64,000 nt of DNA from Bacteroidota bacterium. Lineage in GTDB: Bacteria; Bacteroidota; Ignavibacteria; Ignavibacteriales; SURF-24. The stretch is taken from positions 23,355 to 87,354 of the forward strand of contig JAUZPB010000004.1 in assembly GCA_030706145.1 (NCBI GenBank), written 5' to 3'. The translations under genes and the position numbers were made by a program. The notes below the pieces were generated by a model. It worked only from the letters and a program-made list of their open reading frames with translations. It ran no database searches and was not told where the DNA came from. Positions within the stretch are counted from its first letter, which is position 1, and every line of letters begins with the position of its first letter. Below, in pieces: positions 28,975 through 37,415 of this stretch.

Positions 28975-29729
28975 TGAACAAGTTACTGGTTATACCATCT
29001 ATTGATATTAAAGATGGGAAAACTGTAAGAGTCGTACAGGGCATTCCAGAATTAGATTGCCCTGATTACGGAAATGATCCGGTTGAGATGGCACTTATTT
29101 GGCGAGCTGAAAATGCAAAATGCATCCATGTAGTTGACTTTAATGCCGCCTGGGATGGAAGCGGGAGTCCAAATTCCTCTGTAATTGAACAGATCTGCTC
29201 TTCTGTTATTATTCCAGTGCAGCTTGGCGGCGGAATTAGAAGTCTTGATGCTGCAAAAAGAGCTATGGATATGGGAGTCTATAGAATAGTCATTGGCAGC
29301 CTTGCAGTTGAAAATCCAACTGAATTCAGGAAAATTCTAGATACCTTCGGCCCAAAGCATGTGGCAGCAGCAATTGACTCATTTGAAAATGAAGTAGTCA
29401 TAAGAGGAAGACAAGTCAAGACAAGGCTTACTCCGCTGAAATTTGCCCTGGATCTAAACCAATGGGGTGTAGAAAGATATATAGTGACTGATGTAAGAAC
29501 AAATGGTATGATGTTGGGCCCTAATATTGGTCTTTCAAAAAGTATAGCAGAATACACAAATAAAAAAGTTACACTTTCTGGCGGTATTCGAAATAAAGAT
29601 GATTTAATGGATGTACAAAAATGCTTAGATTATGGGGTCGATTCTGTAATTGTCGGCAGAGCTCTTTACGAAAATAAATTTCCTTGTCAGAGATTGTGGC
29701 GTGTAGCTGAATTTGGAATTTTTTCCTGA
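28974..29729 (+). CDS. HisA-family phosphoribosyl isomerase homologue
   Basis: 251-residue TIM-barrel protein of the HisA/HisF fold. The first catalytic Asp is in IPSIDIKDGKTVRVVQG, the second in AAAIDSFENEV, and both phosphate loops are seen (QLGGGIRS and LSGGIRNKDDL). The C-terminal active loop, normally TDI..DG, reads VTDVRTNGMMLGPN, with Asn for the usual Asp. No other histidine gene is in the window. HisA performs an Amadori rearrangement of ProFAR in histidine synthesis; this copy could be that enzyme or a relative with another substrate. The ATG at 28974 follows GGAAG and overlaps the acyl-CoA dehydrogenase stop. Confidence 0.8.
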   Translation: MNKLLVIPSIDIKDGKTVRVVQGIPELDCPDYGNDPVEMALIWRAENAKCIHVVDFNAAWDGSGSPNSSVIEQICSSVIIPVQLGGGIRSLDAAKRAMDMGVYRIVIGSLAVENPTEFRKILDTFGPKHVAAAIDSFENEVVIRGRQVKTRLTPLKFALDLNQWGVERYIVTDVRTNGMMLGPNIGLSKSIAEYTNKKVTLSGGIRNKDDLMDVQKCLDYGVDSVIVGRALYENKFPCQRLWRVAEFGIFS

Positions 29730-29740
29730 GGTAAAAACAA

Positions 29741-30304
29741 ATGGATAATGAAAAGAAAATAAAGAAGCAAAGTAATTTCCTATCAAATCTTTTTAAGACT
29801 CCTACAGAAAAAACTGAGCTTGTAGATTTTATGCTCTCTATTCCTCCATTTAAGGAGTTAAATGCAAAGGAGTTTGAGCATTTGTTTAGTATTATGCATG
29901 ACCGCGTGTATTTAGCAAACGAGTATGTTTTTTATCAGGGGGATCCTAGTATTGCTTTATACGTTGTATTAGATGGTGAAGTAGAATTTGTATCTCAAAT
30001 TGAAAATGGGCAAAAGCTGACAATCTCAAAGTACATAAAAGGTGATTTTTTCGGTGAATTCGCCCTATTAGAAGATGAAAAAAGGATAGCTTCGGCTGTA
30101 ACGTTAAAGGATTCAAAGCTCCTGGTAATATTTAAACCCGATCTTGATGAGTTTGTTGATAAGTTTCCAAAGAAGGGGCTCAAGATATTGAAAGGTCTGT
30201 CACAGATATTTGCCTTCAGATTACGCAATCTAAATCAGGAATATATAAATCTTTATTTCAAAAAAAGGCATGAAATGGAGGTTAGCAATGGAGTCCCAGA
30301 TTAA
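29741..30304 (+). CDS. Cyclic nucleotide-binding domain protein without DNA-binding domain
   Basis: 187 residues. A cNMP-binding fold spans about 35-150: YVFYQGDPSIALYVVLDGEVEF, then the phosphate-binding cassette GEFALLEDEKRIASAV with the expected Arg. No helix-turn-helix follows; the tail is helical (KILKGLSQIFAFRLRNLNQEYI), so it is not a CRP-type regulator but a stand-alone sensor domain. It starts 11 bases after the hisA-like gene and its end overlaps the universal stress gene by 17 bases. A partner protein that responds to cAMP or a related ligand is implied but unknown. Confidence 0.85.
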   Translation: MDNEKKIKKQSNFLSNLFKTPTEKTELVDFMLSIPPFKELNAKEFEHLFSIMHDRVYLANEYVFYQGDPSIALYVVLDGEVEFVSQIENGQKLTISKYIKGDFFGEFALLEDEKRIASAVTLKDSKLLVIFKPDLDEFVDKFPKKGLKILKGLSQIFAFRLRNLNQEYINLYFKKRHEMEVSNGVPD

Positions 30305-30764
30305 AACTATTCTTGTTCCGGTTGATTTTTCTGAGTATTCAAAACAAGCACTTAAATATGCTTACTGCATGGCAAAGGATTATCAGGCCAAACTTTTTAT
30401 TCTCTATGTAATTGAGCCTGTTGTTTACCCTGCTGATTTCAGTATGGGCCAGTTTGCTCTCCCCTCTATTGATTCTGAAATCTCAATAAAAGCTTCTGAA
30501 GAGCTTGAAAGCCTTGCCAAGGATGAACTTGGATGCGATATTAACTGTACTACACTTGTAAAGATCGGTAAACCATTTGTCGAAATAAATGAAACTGCCT
30601 CAGAGATAGATGCCGATCTTATAATTATAGCCTCTCATGGACATACAGGTGTAGAACACATATTATTTGGTTCCACCGCAGAAAAAGTTGTAAGGAAAGC
30701 TCCCTGCCCTGTCCTTACTTTACGCTCCCCACTTAAGGGTTTTAAATACAAGGGAGAACAATAA
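30288..30764 (+). CDS. Universal stress protein (UspA family), ATP-binding type
   Basis: 158-residue single USP domain. It opens KTILVPVDFSEYSKQALKYA, has the Asp of the adenine pocket, and ends with the ATP motif GHTGVEHILFGSTAEKVVRKAPCPVLTL, matching G-2x-G-9x-G-S/T. GGAGG lies eight bases before the ATG at 30288, so the upstream ATG in the track is not used. It overlaps the cyclic-nucleotide-binding gene by 17 bases, which argues for joint expression. USP domains fused to or paired with cNMP-binding domains are known from other bacteria. Confidence 0.9.
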   Translation: MESQIKTILVPVDFSEYSKQALKYAYCMAKDYQAKLFILYVIEPVVYPADFSMGQFALPSIDSEISIKASEELESLAKDELGCDINCTTLVKIGKPFVEINETASEIDADLIIIASHGHTGVEHILFGSTAEKVVRKAPCPVLTLRSPLKGFKYKGEQ

Positions 30765-30853
30765 AAGGCTATTAGTAAGTCTTTCCTTCGTAAAAGTTAA
30801 AAGTCACACATTGCTTGATATTTTTTTTATTAAGCGAATCATTTTTTAGAGAT

Positions 30854-31639
30854 ATGGATAAAGAACTCACTGCAATAGTGCAAAATACTACGGCAGGATC
30901 GACAGAACTTCTGCTGCTATTAAATGAGTACTTTCGGAAAAGCAAAGTAAACTTATCGGAAATAAGTAAGCTTATTCCCACAATAATGGGAAAACTAGGC
31001 AGCTTTGCAGTAATCCGGAATTATATTTTACGGCTGCAGAGTTTTGTTAGAGATAATGATTATGAAGCATATTCAGAATATATTACCAGCCTTAGTAAGA
31101 ATTACGAGAAGAAATATCTTAACCTATACTTAAAAGCAAAACCATATCTTGAAAAAACTTCAACAGTAATTACATTGTCCAATAGTCACACTTTATTTGA
31201 AGTATTCAGACTATGGAAAAAGGATCAGAAAAATGTAAGAATAATTATTTGTGAATCTCGCCCAAAAGAAGAAGGGAAGCTATTTGCTGAAAAACTATTA
31301 AAGCTTGGAATAATGGTTCAGCTGATAACAGAAGCAATGATGGCAATGTATATGAATGATACAGATGCAGCAATAATTGGGGCAGATCAGATATTCCTAA
31401 ATGGGGATATTGTAAATAAAACCGGGAGCAGAACACTGGCTGTAACGGCCAGGTATTTTAAGAAGCCTCTTTATGTAATATCCTTTAGTGATAAATATTT
31501 AAATACATCTTCCGGATATAAAGCAAAGCTTTATCCTCCGGAAGATGTGTGGAATTTCAAACACACAAAACTAAAAATAAAGAATTATTATTTTGAAACT
31601 GTAGAAAAAAGGCTAATAAAAAAGATAATAACTGTTTAA
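30854..31639 (+). CDS. eIF2B-alpha/R15P-isomerase family protein, probably non-isomerase
   Basis: 261 residues from the ATG at 30854 (the track TTG adds 13 hydrophobic residues). An N-terminal helical domain is followed by the Rossmann-like IF-2B domain: ESRPKEEGKLFAEKLLKLG, GADQIFLNGDIVNKTGSRTLA and KKPLYVI are clear family marks with the conserved Asp of GAD. The loop that holds the catalytic Cys in MtnA and ribose-1,5-bisphosphate isomerases (about T-x-C-N) reads ITLSNSHTLFEV, with Ser, as in eIF2B-alpha subunits. A sugar-phosphate-binding or regulatory role is more likely than catalysis. It is about 90 bases after the USP gene and converges on acpS. Confidence 0.75.
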   Translation: MDKELTAIVQNTTAGSTELLLLLNEYFRKSKVNLSEISKLIPTIMGKLGSFAVIRNYILRLQSFVRDNDYEAYSEYITSLSKNYEKKYLNLYLKAKPYLEKTSTVITLSNSHTLFEVFRLWKKDQKNVRIIICESRPKEEGKLFAEKLLKLGIMVQLITEAMMAMYMNDTDAAIIGADQIFLNGDIVNKTGSRTLAVTARYFKKPLYVISFSDKYLNTSSGYKAKLYPPEDVWNFKHTKLKIKNYYFETVEKRLIKKIITV

Positions 31640-31656
31640 TTATGCTTTTTTTTGCA

Positions 31657-32037
31657 TTACAATTCATTCACAAATACAATAGCAAAACTGGTTACATAAT
31701 TTTGTGAATGACTCATTGTGAGTTTTAAGCCTTTGTCATTTCCAAGATATTCATCTAATTTCCCGTATAGTTTTACTGAGGGTTTGCCACTAAGCTCATT
31801 ATATATCTCTATATCTTTCCAGTTAAACCCTCCATCCCAGCCTTCCGAAAGGGCCTTTGCTACAGCTTCTTTGGCTGCAAAGCGGGCGGCAAGATGCTGA
31901 TACTTATTTGGTTTACTCAAACAATATTGAAGTTCAACTTCAGTAAATATCTTGTTTAAGAATTTGTCTCCAAAGCGGTCAACGCTCTGTTTAATTCTAT
32001 CAATCTCAATTATATCTATTCCAATTCCTATTACCAT
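31657..32037 (-). CDS. acpS: Holo-[acyl-carrier-protein] synthase
   Basis: 126-residue phosphopantetheinyl transferase that loads the 4'-phosphopantetheine arm from CoA onto ACP. The two family motifs are GIGIDIIEIDRI (metal-binding Asp) and FAAKEAVAKAL (Glu and Lys); FTEVELQYC lies between. Length is standard. It is the last gene of the ssb-CNNM-MCE run, 14 bases after the MCE gene, and its 3' end is only 17 bases from the convergent eIF2B-like gene. Confidence 0.95.
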   Translation of the reverse strand: MVIGIGIDIIEIDRIKQSVDRFGDKFLNKIFTEVELQYCLSKPNKYQHLAARFAAKEAVAKALSEGWDGGFNWKDIEIYNELSGKPSVKLYGKLDEYLGNDKGLKLTMSHSQNYVTSFAIVFVNEL

Positions 32038-32051
32038 ACTTAGAATACCAT

Positions 32052-32966
32052 TTAAAACAACTTGATATGAGCATCAACATTCAGACCTTTTTCTTTTAAC
32101 TGGTCCATCAGGACCTTTGTAAGGTCTTTTACCTGTTGCAATGAGTTTTTAACATCGGTTAGAAGCTGCTCATCATAGAGAACTTTACCAAGGTTATTTT
32201 TCCCAGATGTAGTCTCATCAGTCAGTTTATTCAGTTTTGTCAGGAGATCATTTGTATTTTGCATAACAGTCTGAACTTCCTCAAGAGAGTTTTTCATTTT
32301 ATCTTTATTCTCTTTCATAAAGACTGTTGCTTCCCTGGAAAGCTGAGCTGTATTACCAGTCAATTCCTTGAAATTTGTCCGGTTCTCATCTATCATAACA
32401 TTAAGTTTCTGACTAATGGAAGATAGGTTTGAAACCGAAGATTTAAGCTGTGAGTTAAAATCCTTATCACTAAGGACACTATTCATTGAAGAAAGTGTAA
32501 CCTGCATTTCCTTTATAATTTTTATCAGGTCATCCTGAACAGAACCTAACATTGCCATAACAGCCGGGACATCGGCATAAAATGTTCCTTGCTGCAACTT
32601 GGAATAGTTCATCTCTTTATCCGAAACCCCAGGTCTGATTTCAACTTTTTTCCCTCCCATAAGGTCAAGCATAGAAATACCAAAGGTTGCATCCTCTTTT
32701 AGCTTAACATCAGGATCCAGTACAGTACGGACAATAGCTGAATTGCCGGAAATTTGTATTTCATCGACAACACCTTTCCTGACCCCGTTTACAGTAACAA
32801 TATCCCCTTTTTCAAGTCCATTTGCCGATTGAAAACTTATTGTAACTACTTTTTGATCAGAAGAGAGCTTAAAATTCTTTGCCCATCCAATAACCCAGAT
32901 AAGCAAAATGAAAGCGGTTAAAGAAGTTAGACCAACTTTAATCAGAGTTTTTCTTTTGTCTCGCAT
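32052..32966 (-). CDS. MCE/MlaD family lipid-transport protein
   Basis: 304 residues: one N-terminal membrane helix (about 10-28), a single MCE domain (about 35-115, with VVTISFQSANGLEKGDIVTVNGV and ISMLDLMGGKKVEI), then a long coiled coil. Such proteins form hexamers in the periplasm that carry lipids between membranes. No MlaE permease or MlaF ATPase gene adjoins it here. The start lies 29 bases inside the small upstream membrane-protein gene, which suggests coupled translation. Confidence 0.9.
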   Translation of the reverse strand: MRDKRKTLIKVGLTSLTAFILLIWVIGWAKNFKLSSDQKVVTISFQSANGLEKGDIVTVNGVRKGVVDEIQISGNSAIVRTVLDPDVKLKEDATFGISMLDLMGGKKVEIRPGVSDKEMNYSKLQQGTFYADVPAVMAMLGSVQDDLIKIIKEMQVTLSSMNSVLSDKDFNSQLKSSVSNLSSISQKLNVMIDENRTNFKELTGNTAQLSREATVFMKENKDKMKNSLEEVQTVMQNTNDLLTKLNKLTDETTSGKNNLGKVLYDEQLLTDVKNSLQQVKDLTKVLMDQLKEKGLNVDAHIKLF

Positions 32967-33327
32967 ATAATAAAGTCATATGTTTATTGAATAAAACTTT
33001 TATTTTAGAAATTTCCGCAGAATCAATAACACTATCTCTCATTGCAAATTGAATTTCATCTAAAAGAGCAGAATCCTTGTCAATATCATAATCTTTAGCA
33101 TCTTTTATACTTTTGGCATAAGAATTTACTATAGAAACAAGTGTGTCCCTTTCCGGCGTATTTTTTATACTTGCAATTTTGTCATCAAATTTATCTTTAA
33201 TCTTACTAATTACCCATGGTTTGACCAGCTTGTTAATTGTCACTTTGTGATTTTTTACTAAATAAAAAGCAACACCAAGAACTATGGTCAAAGTTAACAA
33301 GCCAGTTAAGAAGCATCCTTTTTTCAT
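32938..33327 (-). CDS. Small membrane-anchored protein of unknown function
   Basis: 129 residues with a single N-terminal hydrophobic segment (CFLTGLLTLTIVLGVAFYLV, about 5-24), then a charged helical region predicted outside the membrane. The Cys at residue 5 lies too early for a normal lipobox. I recognise no family. It overlaps the CNNM gene by ATGA at its start and the MCE gene by 29 bases at its end, so the three are made together. A helper in MCE-dependent lipid transport is a guess from position. Confidence 0.7.
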   Translation of the reverse strand: MKKGCFLTGLLTLTIVLGVAFYLVKNHKVTINKLVKPWVISKIKDKFDDKIASIKNTPERDTLVSIVNSYAKSIKDAKDYDIDKDSALLDEIQFAMRDSVIDSAEISKIKVLFNKHMTLLYARQKKNSD

Positions 33328-34631
33328 ACATCCTTATTGTGAAGATCAATAGGTGAGAGAATTTCAATTAATATTTTTTTAACACGTCTGTTAACGATTT
33401 CTTTAACGGTAAACTTATGATTTTTAAATACAAAATTATAGCCTTCATTTGGAATAGTTCCGGCATAATTCAGAATAAAACCGCCTACAGTATCGTAATC
33501 ATCATTTTCTGAATAAAGGTCTAATTCGAGTACTTCATTTATCTCATCGATTGGGGTTTTACCTAAAACTGAATAGGTTTGTTCCCCTATCTTTGTAATA
33601 TCATTTTCTTCTCCCTGATCATATTCATCCCTTATCTCACCAACAATCTCTTCAAGTATATCTTCAAGTGTTACAAGTCCTGCTGTTCCACCGTATTCAT
33701 CTACTACAATTGCCATGTGCATCTTCTTTTCCTGAAACTCATGCATTAGATCACTTATGAGTTTAGTTTCAGGTATAAACATAGCTTTCCTTGCAAGTTT
33801 GTTTAGCTGTAAAGCATTTCTGGTCTCTCCATTTTTAAGAAATGGGAGCAGGTCTTTTGTATAGACAATGCCAATGATCTCATCCAGATTAGAGCGGTAA
33901 AGCGGTATCCTGCTATGGCCAGAGTCAGTAATAATTTGCATTAGCTCATCGAGTTCAGTATCATCCGAGATTGAAATAATGTCCACCCTTGGTGTCATTA
34001 TCTCTCTAACTGTAATTGTTCTGAAAGATACCAGGCTATGAATAAGCTCCTGCTCTTCTTCAACAAAAGTCCCTTTTTCCGTCCCTAAATCTGCAAGATC
34101 TGTAAGTTCAGAGGAAAGGATTGCCGTTTTAGACCTATCGATGTTGATGCGCGAAAATACCCCTTTTATTATATCGGTCAAAGTCTTTGAGATCGGATAA
34201 ACGAACACTCCAACCCAATATAAAGGGATACAAACAATTTTCGAAATTAATACCGGATGTTTGGAGGCTCCGACCTTTGGAGTAATCTCTCCGAGGATCA
34301 AAATAAGCAATGAAACCAGAACAATCTGAATAAAGAGCACCAGATCCTTTGATAGAGAGTAATGATTTGCTATTTCCAGAGCCAAAGTAACGGAGATTAT
34401 CGTTATTGCGACGTTAACAACAGTATTACACAAAAGTATTGTAACAAGCAGTCTTCTGGGAAATTCAAGCAGATTTATTATATAGTTACCAATAACCGGG
34501 TTACGATTTTTAATTTCTTTAATTCTGTTTTTATCCAAAGAAAACAAAGCTATCTCTGAACCAGAAAAGAAAGCTGATAAAAATAATAACCCGATTAAAA
34601 GTGTTAACTTAAAATACCAATCAATATCCAA
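33324..34631 (-). CDS. CNNM/CorC-type membrane protein with CBS pair (hemolysin family)
   Basis: 435 residues. The N-terminal DUF21/CNNM domain (about 1-190) has three to four helices with AFFSGSEIALFSLDKNRI and LGEITPKVGASKHP. A CBS pair follows (about 205-325, with REIMTPRVDIISI and TAGLVTLEDILEEIVGEI) and a C-terminal CorC_HlyC domain with DYDTVGGFILNYAG. Relatives move or regulate magnesium or cobalt; the hemolysin name is historical. The start is a TTG at 34631 since no ATG precedes the first helix. It follows ssb by 39 bases. Confidence 0.9.
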   Translation of the reverse strand: MDIDWYFKLTLLIGLLFLSAFFSGSEIALFSLDKNRIKEIKNRNPVIGNYIINLLEFPRRLLVTILLCNTVVNVAITIISVTLALEIANHYSLSKDLVLFIQIVLVSLLILILGEITPKVGASKHPVLISKIVCIPLYWVGVFVYPISKTLTDIIKGVFSRINIDRSKTAILSSELTDLADLGTEKGTFVEEEQELIHSLVSFRTITVREIMTPRVDIISISDDTELDELMQIITDSGHSRIPLYRSNLDEIIGIVYTKDLLPFLKNGETRNALQLNKLARKAMFIPETKLISDLMHEFQEKKMHMAIVVDEYGGTAGLVTLEDILEEIVGEIRDEYDQGEENDITKIGEQTYSVLGKTPIDEINEVLELDLYSENDDYDTVGGFILNYAGTIPNEGYNFVFKNHKFTVKEIVNRRVKKILIEILSPIDLHNKDV

Positions 34632-34670
34632 AAATTAAGTTAATCCTAAGTTGTGATACATATTATAGTC

Positions 34671-35123
34671 TTAGAAAGGCAAGTCATCATTTTCGTCTAC
34701 AGAATTATTGGGTTCATTAACATGCTGCTCAAAAGAAGGAGCTGATGAAACTTCCCTATTAAAATCCTGCTGACTTGAGGAGGTATCGCCTTCACGAGCA
34801 TCAAGAGGAATGAGCCTTTCGCTTACAACTTCTGTAACAAACCTCTTTATACCTTCTTTATCGGTATAATCTCTTTTTGTAAGTCGGCCCTCAACATAGA
34901 CTTTTTTACCCTTTTTCAGGGCATCTTTCATATAGTCAGTTAAGCTCCATGCCACAATGTTATGCCAGGTAGTTTCATTAACCCAGTTGCCATCTTTCCC
35001 TTTGTAGCTATGATCAGTAGCTAATGTAAAAGATGTGACTGACTGGTTTGTAGTTGTAAACCTTGTTTCGGCATCTTTGCCGAGCCTGCCTATCAGCATG
35101 ATCTTGTTTAATGATTGTGCCAT
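34671..35123 (-). CDS. ssb: Single-stranded DNA-binding protein
   Basis: 150-residue SSB. The OB fold begins LNKIMLIGRLGKDAETRFT and contains the WHNIVAWSL strand and GKKVYVEGRLTKRDY. A disordered linker leads to the acidic tip DENDDLPF, which recruits replication and repair partners. A strong GGAGGG precedes the ATG, matching the high expression expected. It is the first gene of the run leading to acpS. Confidence 0.97.
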   Translation of the reverse strand: MAQSLNKIMLIGRLGKDAETRFTTTNQSVTSFTLATDHSYKGKDGNWVNETTWHNIVAWSLTDYMKDALKKGKKVYVEGRLTKRDYTDKEGIKRFVTEVVSERLIPLDAREGDTSSSQQDFNREVSSAPSFEQHVNEPNNSVDENDDLPF

Positions 35124-35249
35124 AATCCCTCCAAAATAAAATTACTAGATTTTCTTACAATTTGAAATATAATCGATATATTATTAAAATTCACTATTAA
35201 AACCAAATAACTTTCCCAGTCTACTAAAATACCCCATTACACTTCAATA

Positions 35250-35837
35250 CTATTCTGCAGAAGGGGCCAGGAAAGCATCTTTATATCCCTTTCTTTTAAG
35301 CTCTTTTACAATATTTTGAGCCGCAGATCTTGAGTCAAAAGGCAGTAGCTGTACTACATAGAGTTTCACCCTTTCACTATATCTGACATTCATCTCGTGC
35401 TTTACTTTTGACTTATTTAGCTTTACAAATTCTTTTGCATTATCAGAAGACTGAAAAGCCCCAAGCTGAACAACATAGCCGCTAACTTTTGGCTCCTCGA
35501 CTAATGAAACCTTTTCGCTTGCAGGTTTCTGAGAAAGTGAATCGTTATTAAATATCTTACTTTTTACACGCGAAGAAACGGGAGATTCCTGTTGATCCAT
35601 CGGCTTTTTCCTTGACTTAAAAGCCGGAATATCGTTTTTCTGAATTTCATTCGTCTCGGCTTCAACTGATGTTGAGTCAATTGGAAGAGGAGCCGACGAG
35701 TCAGATTTAATCTCATCAAAAGTAAAACTTTCTTTTTCTTTAAGACCGTTCCCATCTGTACTCTGCTGCTTAGAAGATGAGCAGCCAATAATGGAAACCA
35801 AAATAAATAAAATGGAAAAACAACCTAGCGTTTTCAT
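35250..35837 (-). CDS. SPOR-domain lipoprotein
   Basis: 195 residues from the ATG at 35837. This start gives a lipoprotein signal (MKTLGCFSILFILVSIIGCSSS, lipobox IIGC), which the longer track ORF would bury; the longer form would also read through the fadL terminator. A Ser/Pro/Glu-rich disordered linker leads to a C-terminal SPOR domain (about 120-195, with SGYVVQLGAFQSSDNAKEF and VKLYVVQLLPFDS), which binds denuded peptidoglycan, often at division sites. The likely location is the periplasm or outer membrane. Confidence 0.83.
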   Translation of the reverse strand: MKTLGCFSILFILVSIIGCSSSKQQSTDGNGLKEKESFTFDEIKSDSSAPLPIDSTSVEAETNEIQKNDIPAFKSRKKPMDQQESPVSSRVKSKIFNNDSLSQKPASEKVSLVEEPKVSGYVVQLGAFQSSDNAKEFVKLNKSKVKHEMNVRYSERVKLYVVQLLPFDSRSAAQNIVKELKRKGYKDAFLAPSAE

Positions 35838-35977
35838 AGTTTCTTCACACTTCTGTAAGTTAATTGTTGAACAAGTTAAATTTTCAGCCCAATTTAAGCG
35901 AAAAATTATGAGTTTTTCAAGAAAATTCTGAAAATATGAAAAGATTGGTAAAAGATGTGACGTTTTCACAAAGAAGT

Positions 35978-36027
35978 AAAAGACAGCTCTTTTGAAAGCA
36001 ACTACTGCTATTTTTGAGCTGTCTTTT
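35978..36027 (-). terminator. Intrinsic terminator downstream of the FadL-type gene
   Basis: AAAAGACAGCTC / GAGCTGTCTTTT is a perfect 12-base stem with a 26-base loop, ending in TTTTACTTC on the minus strand. It lies about 30 bases after the stop of the outer-membrane transport gene. Confidence 0.65.
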
Positions 36028-36057
36028 AAGAAAATACACAAAAGTAATGATTATCTA

Positions 36058-37344
36058 CTACAAACTATATGACAGGTTTACGCCAAAAAGATTTGCTGAA
36101 GATTTATAAGTCCCATTAAGTCTTTGTGGAATTGGACGGATTGGAATAAATTCTTCAGATGTATCGATAGTTCTGTCTTTGAACAATAAATACATATATG
36201 CAACGTCAACAGAGAAGTTTGGAGTAAATTTGTATCCAAATCCAATATTAAAAGCCCATCTGTCTGCATCGGGAAGTGTCGGATCAAGCTTTTCGTCTTT
36301 TATTGGGTTTTTATCAAATAAGATCCCACCTCGCAAGGCGACTTGATCATTTAATATATATTCACTTCCAGCTCTTAGAATATAACTGTTTTTGTAATCG
36401 CGCACCGAGACACTTGGGTTCGTAGAGCTTTTAGGAAGGTCGTTAAAATTTACCTCTAGTTTATCATAGCTTGACCAGCCATTATACTGGTAGTCAGCAT
36501 TAAAGAGAAGGCTAGAAAATACTTTATATGATCCGCCAATAGTAAGAACCGCTGGAGTAGTTAACGGAGCTGTAATGCTACCTTTAGGCAGAGCTGCTAC
36601 AACTGCTGCAGGTGTAGTTGGGCTAACTGTTGTAGTTGCATCTCCTTTCATATCATATTTTATCTGGCTATGGAAAGCAACCCCGAGTCCTAAGTTATCC
36701 ATTGGCTTAAAGAGTAGTCCTGCAGTATAACCAAAAGCTGTATTATGCCCCTTCAGCTCAAGATTTGCATCTGGCAGTTGAACTACTGTCTGACCAACAG
36801 GTACTAAAAGCTGCAGTTTTCTACCAATTAAAACATCTGCGTAAGAAACAGTAAAACCAGCACTTACAGAAAGCATATCAGATATTTTGTATGCGACAAC
36901 AGGTGAAAAGTTATAAGTTTTTATTTCGGTTTTCGTTGTTCTATATCTACCGACCCAATCATCTTCCCATTCGGTTCCAAGGCCAAAAGGATCGTTAAAG
37001 CCAAAACCAACAAAGAAGTTTGAGCCCAATGACTGTGTAAAGTAGAAATTTGCCGGTGTAAAGAACTTTTTCTTCAACTTTGATTCAGTAGTTGAAGGTG
37101 CCGGGCCAGTAAATGTACTAGTCGGACTGATATATGTAGCTCCAAGGCTAAAATGAGTTCCAAAGAGCTGAGTTATACCAGCAGGGTTATAATAAACAGC
37201 AGAGGGATCATTAGCCAGGCCGGCAAAAGCGCCGCCCATTGCCATTACCCTTGCATTGTGCTCATTGATCTGAAATCCACTGGCCTGCAGGCGTATGGAT
37301 AAAAATAGCATAGATACAGCTATTGAGAGTATTATTTTCTTCAC
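36058..37344 (-). CDS. Outer-membrane transport protein, OmpP1/FadL/TodX family
   Basis: 428 residues with a signal peptide (about 1-21) and the mature N-terminus SGFQINEHNARVMAMGGAFAGLANDPSAVYYNPAGIT, the FadL hatch signature. The remainder alternates beta strands and turns and ends in an aromatic strand (NLFGVNLSYSL), as expected for a 14-strand barrel. FadL channels import long-chain fatty acids or other hydrophobic compounds. The start is a GTG at 37344 with GGAGG four bases before it. It follows the biotin carrier gene by about 70 bases. Confidence 0.92.
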   Translation of the reverse strand: MKKIILSIAVSMLFLSIRLQASGFQINEHNARVMAMGGAFAGLANDPSAVYYNPAGITQLFGTHFSLGATYISPTSTFTGPAPSTTESKLKKKFFTPANFYFTQSLGSNFFVGFGFNDPFGLGTEWEDDWVGRYRTTKTEIKTYNFSPVVAYKISDMLSVSAGFTVSYADVLIGRKLQLLVPVGQTVVQLPDANLELKGHNTAFGYTAGLLFKPMDNLGLGVAFHSQIKYDMKGDATTTVSPTTPAAVVAALPKGSITAPLTTPAVLTIGGSYKVFSSLLFNADYQYNGWSSYDKLEVNFNDLPKSSTNPSVSVRDYKNSYILRAGSEYILNDQVALRGGILFDKNPIKDEKLDPTLPDADRWAFNIGFGYKFTPNFSVDVAYMYLLFKDRTIDTSEEFIPIRPIPQRLNGTYKSSANLFGVNLSYSL

Positions 37345-37415
37345 AAGACCTCCATTTTGTTATTTAATATTGTATTCAATTAAAAAATTGAATAAGCATA
37401 GTATAGGAAGCATTT

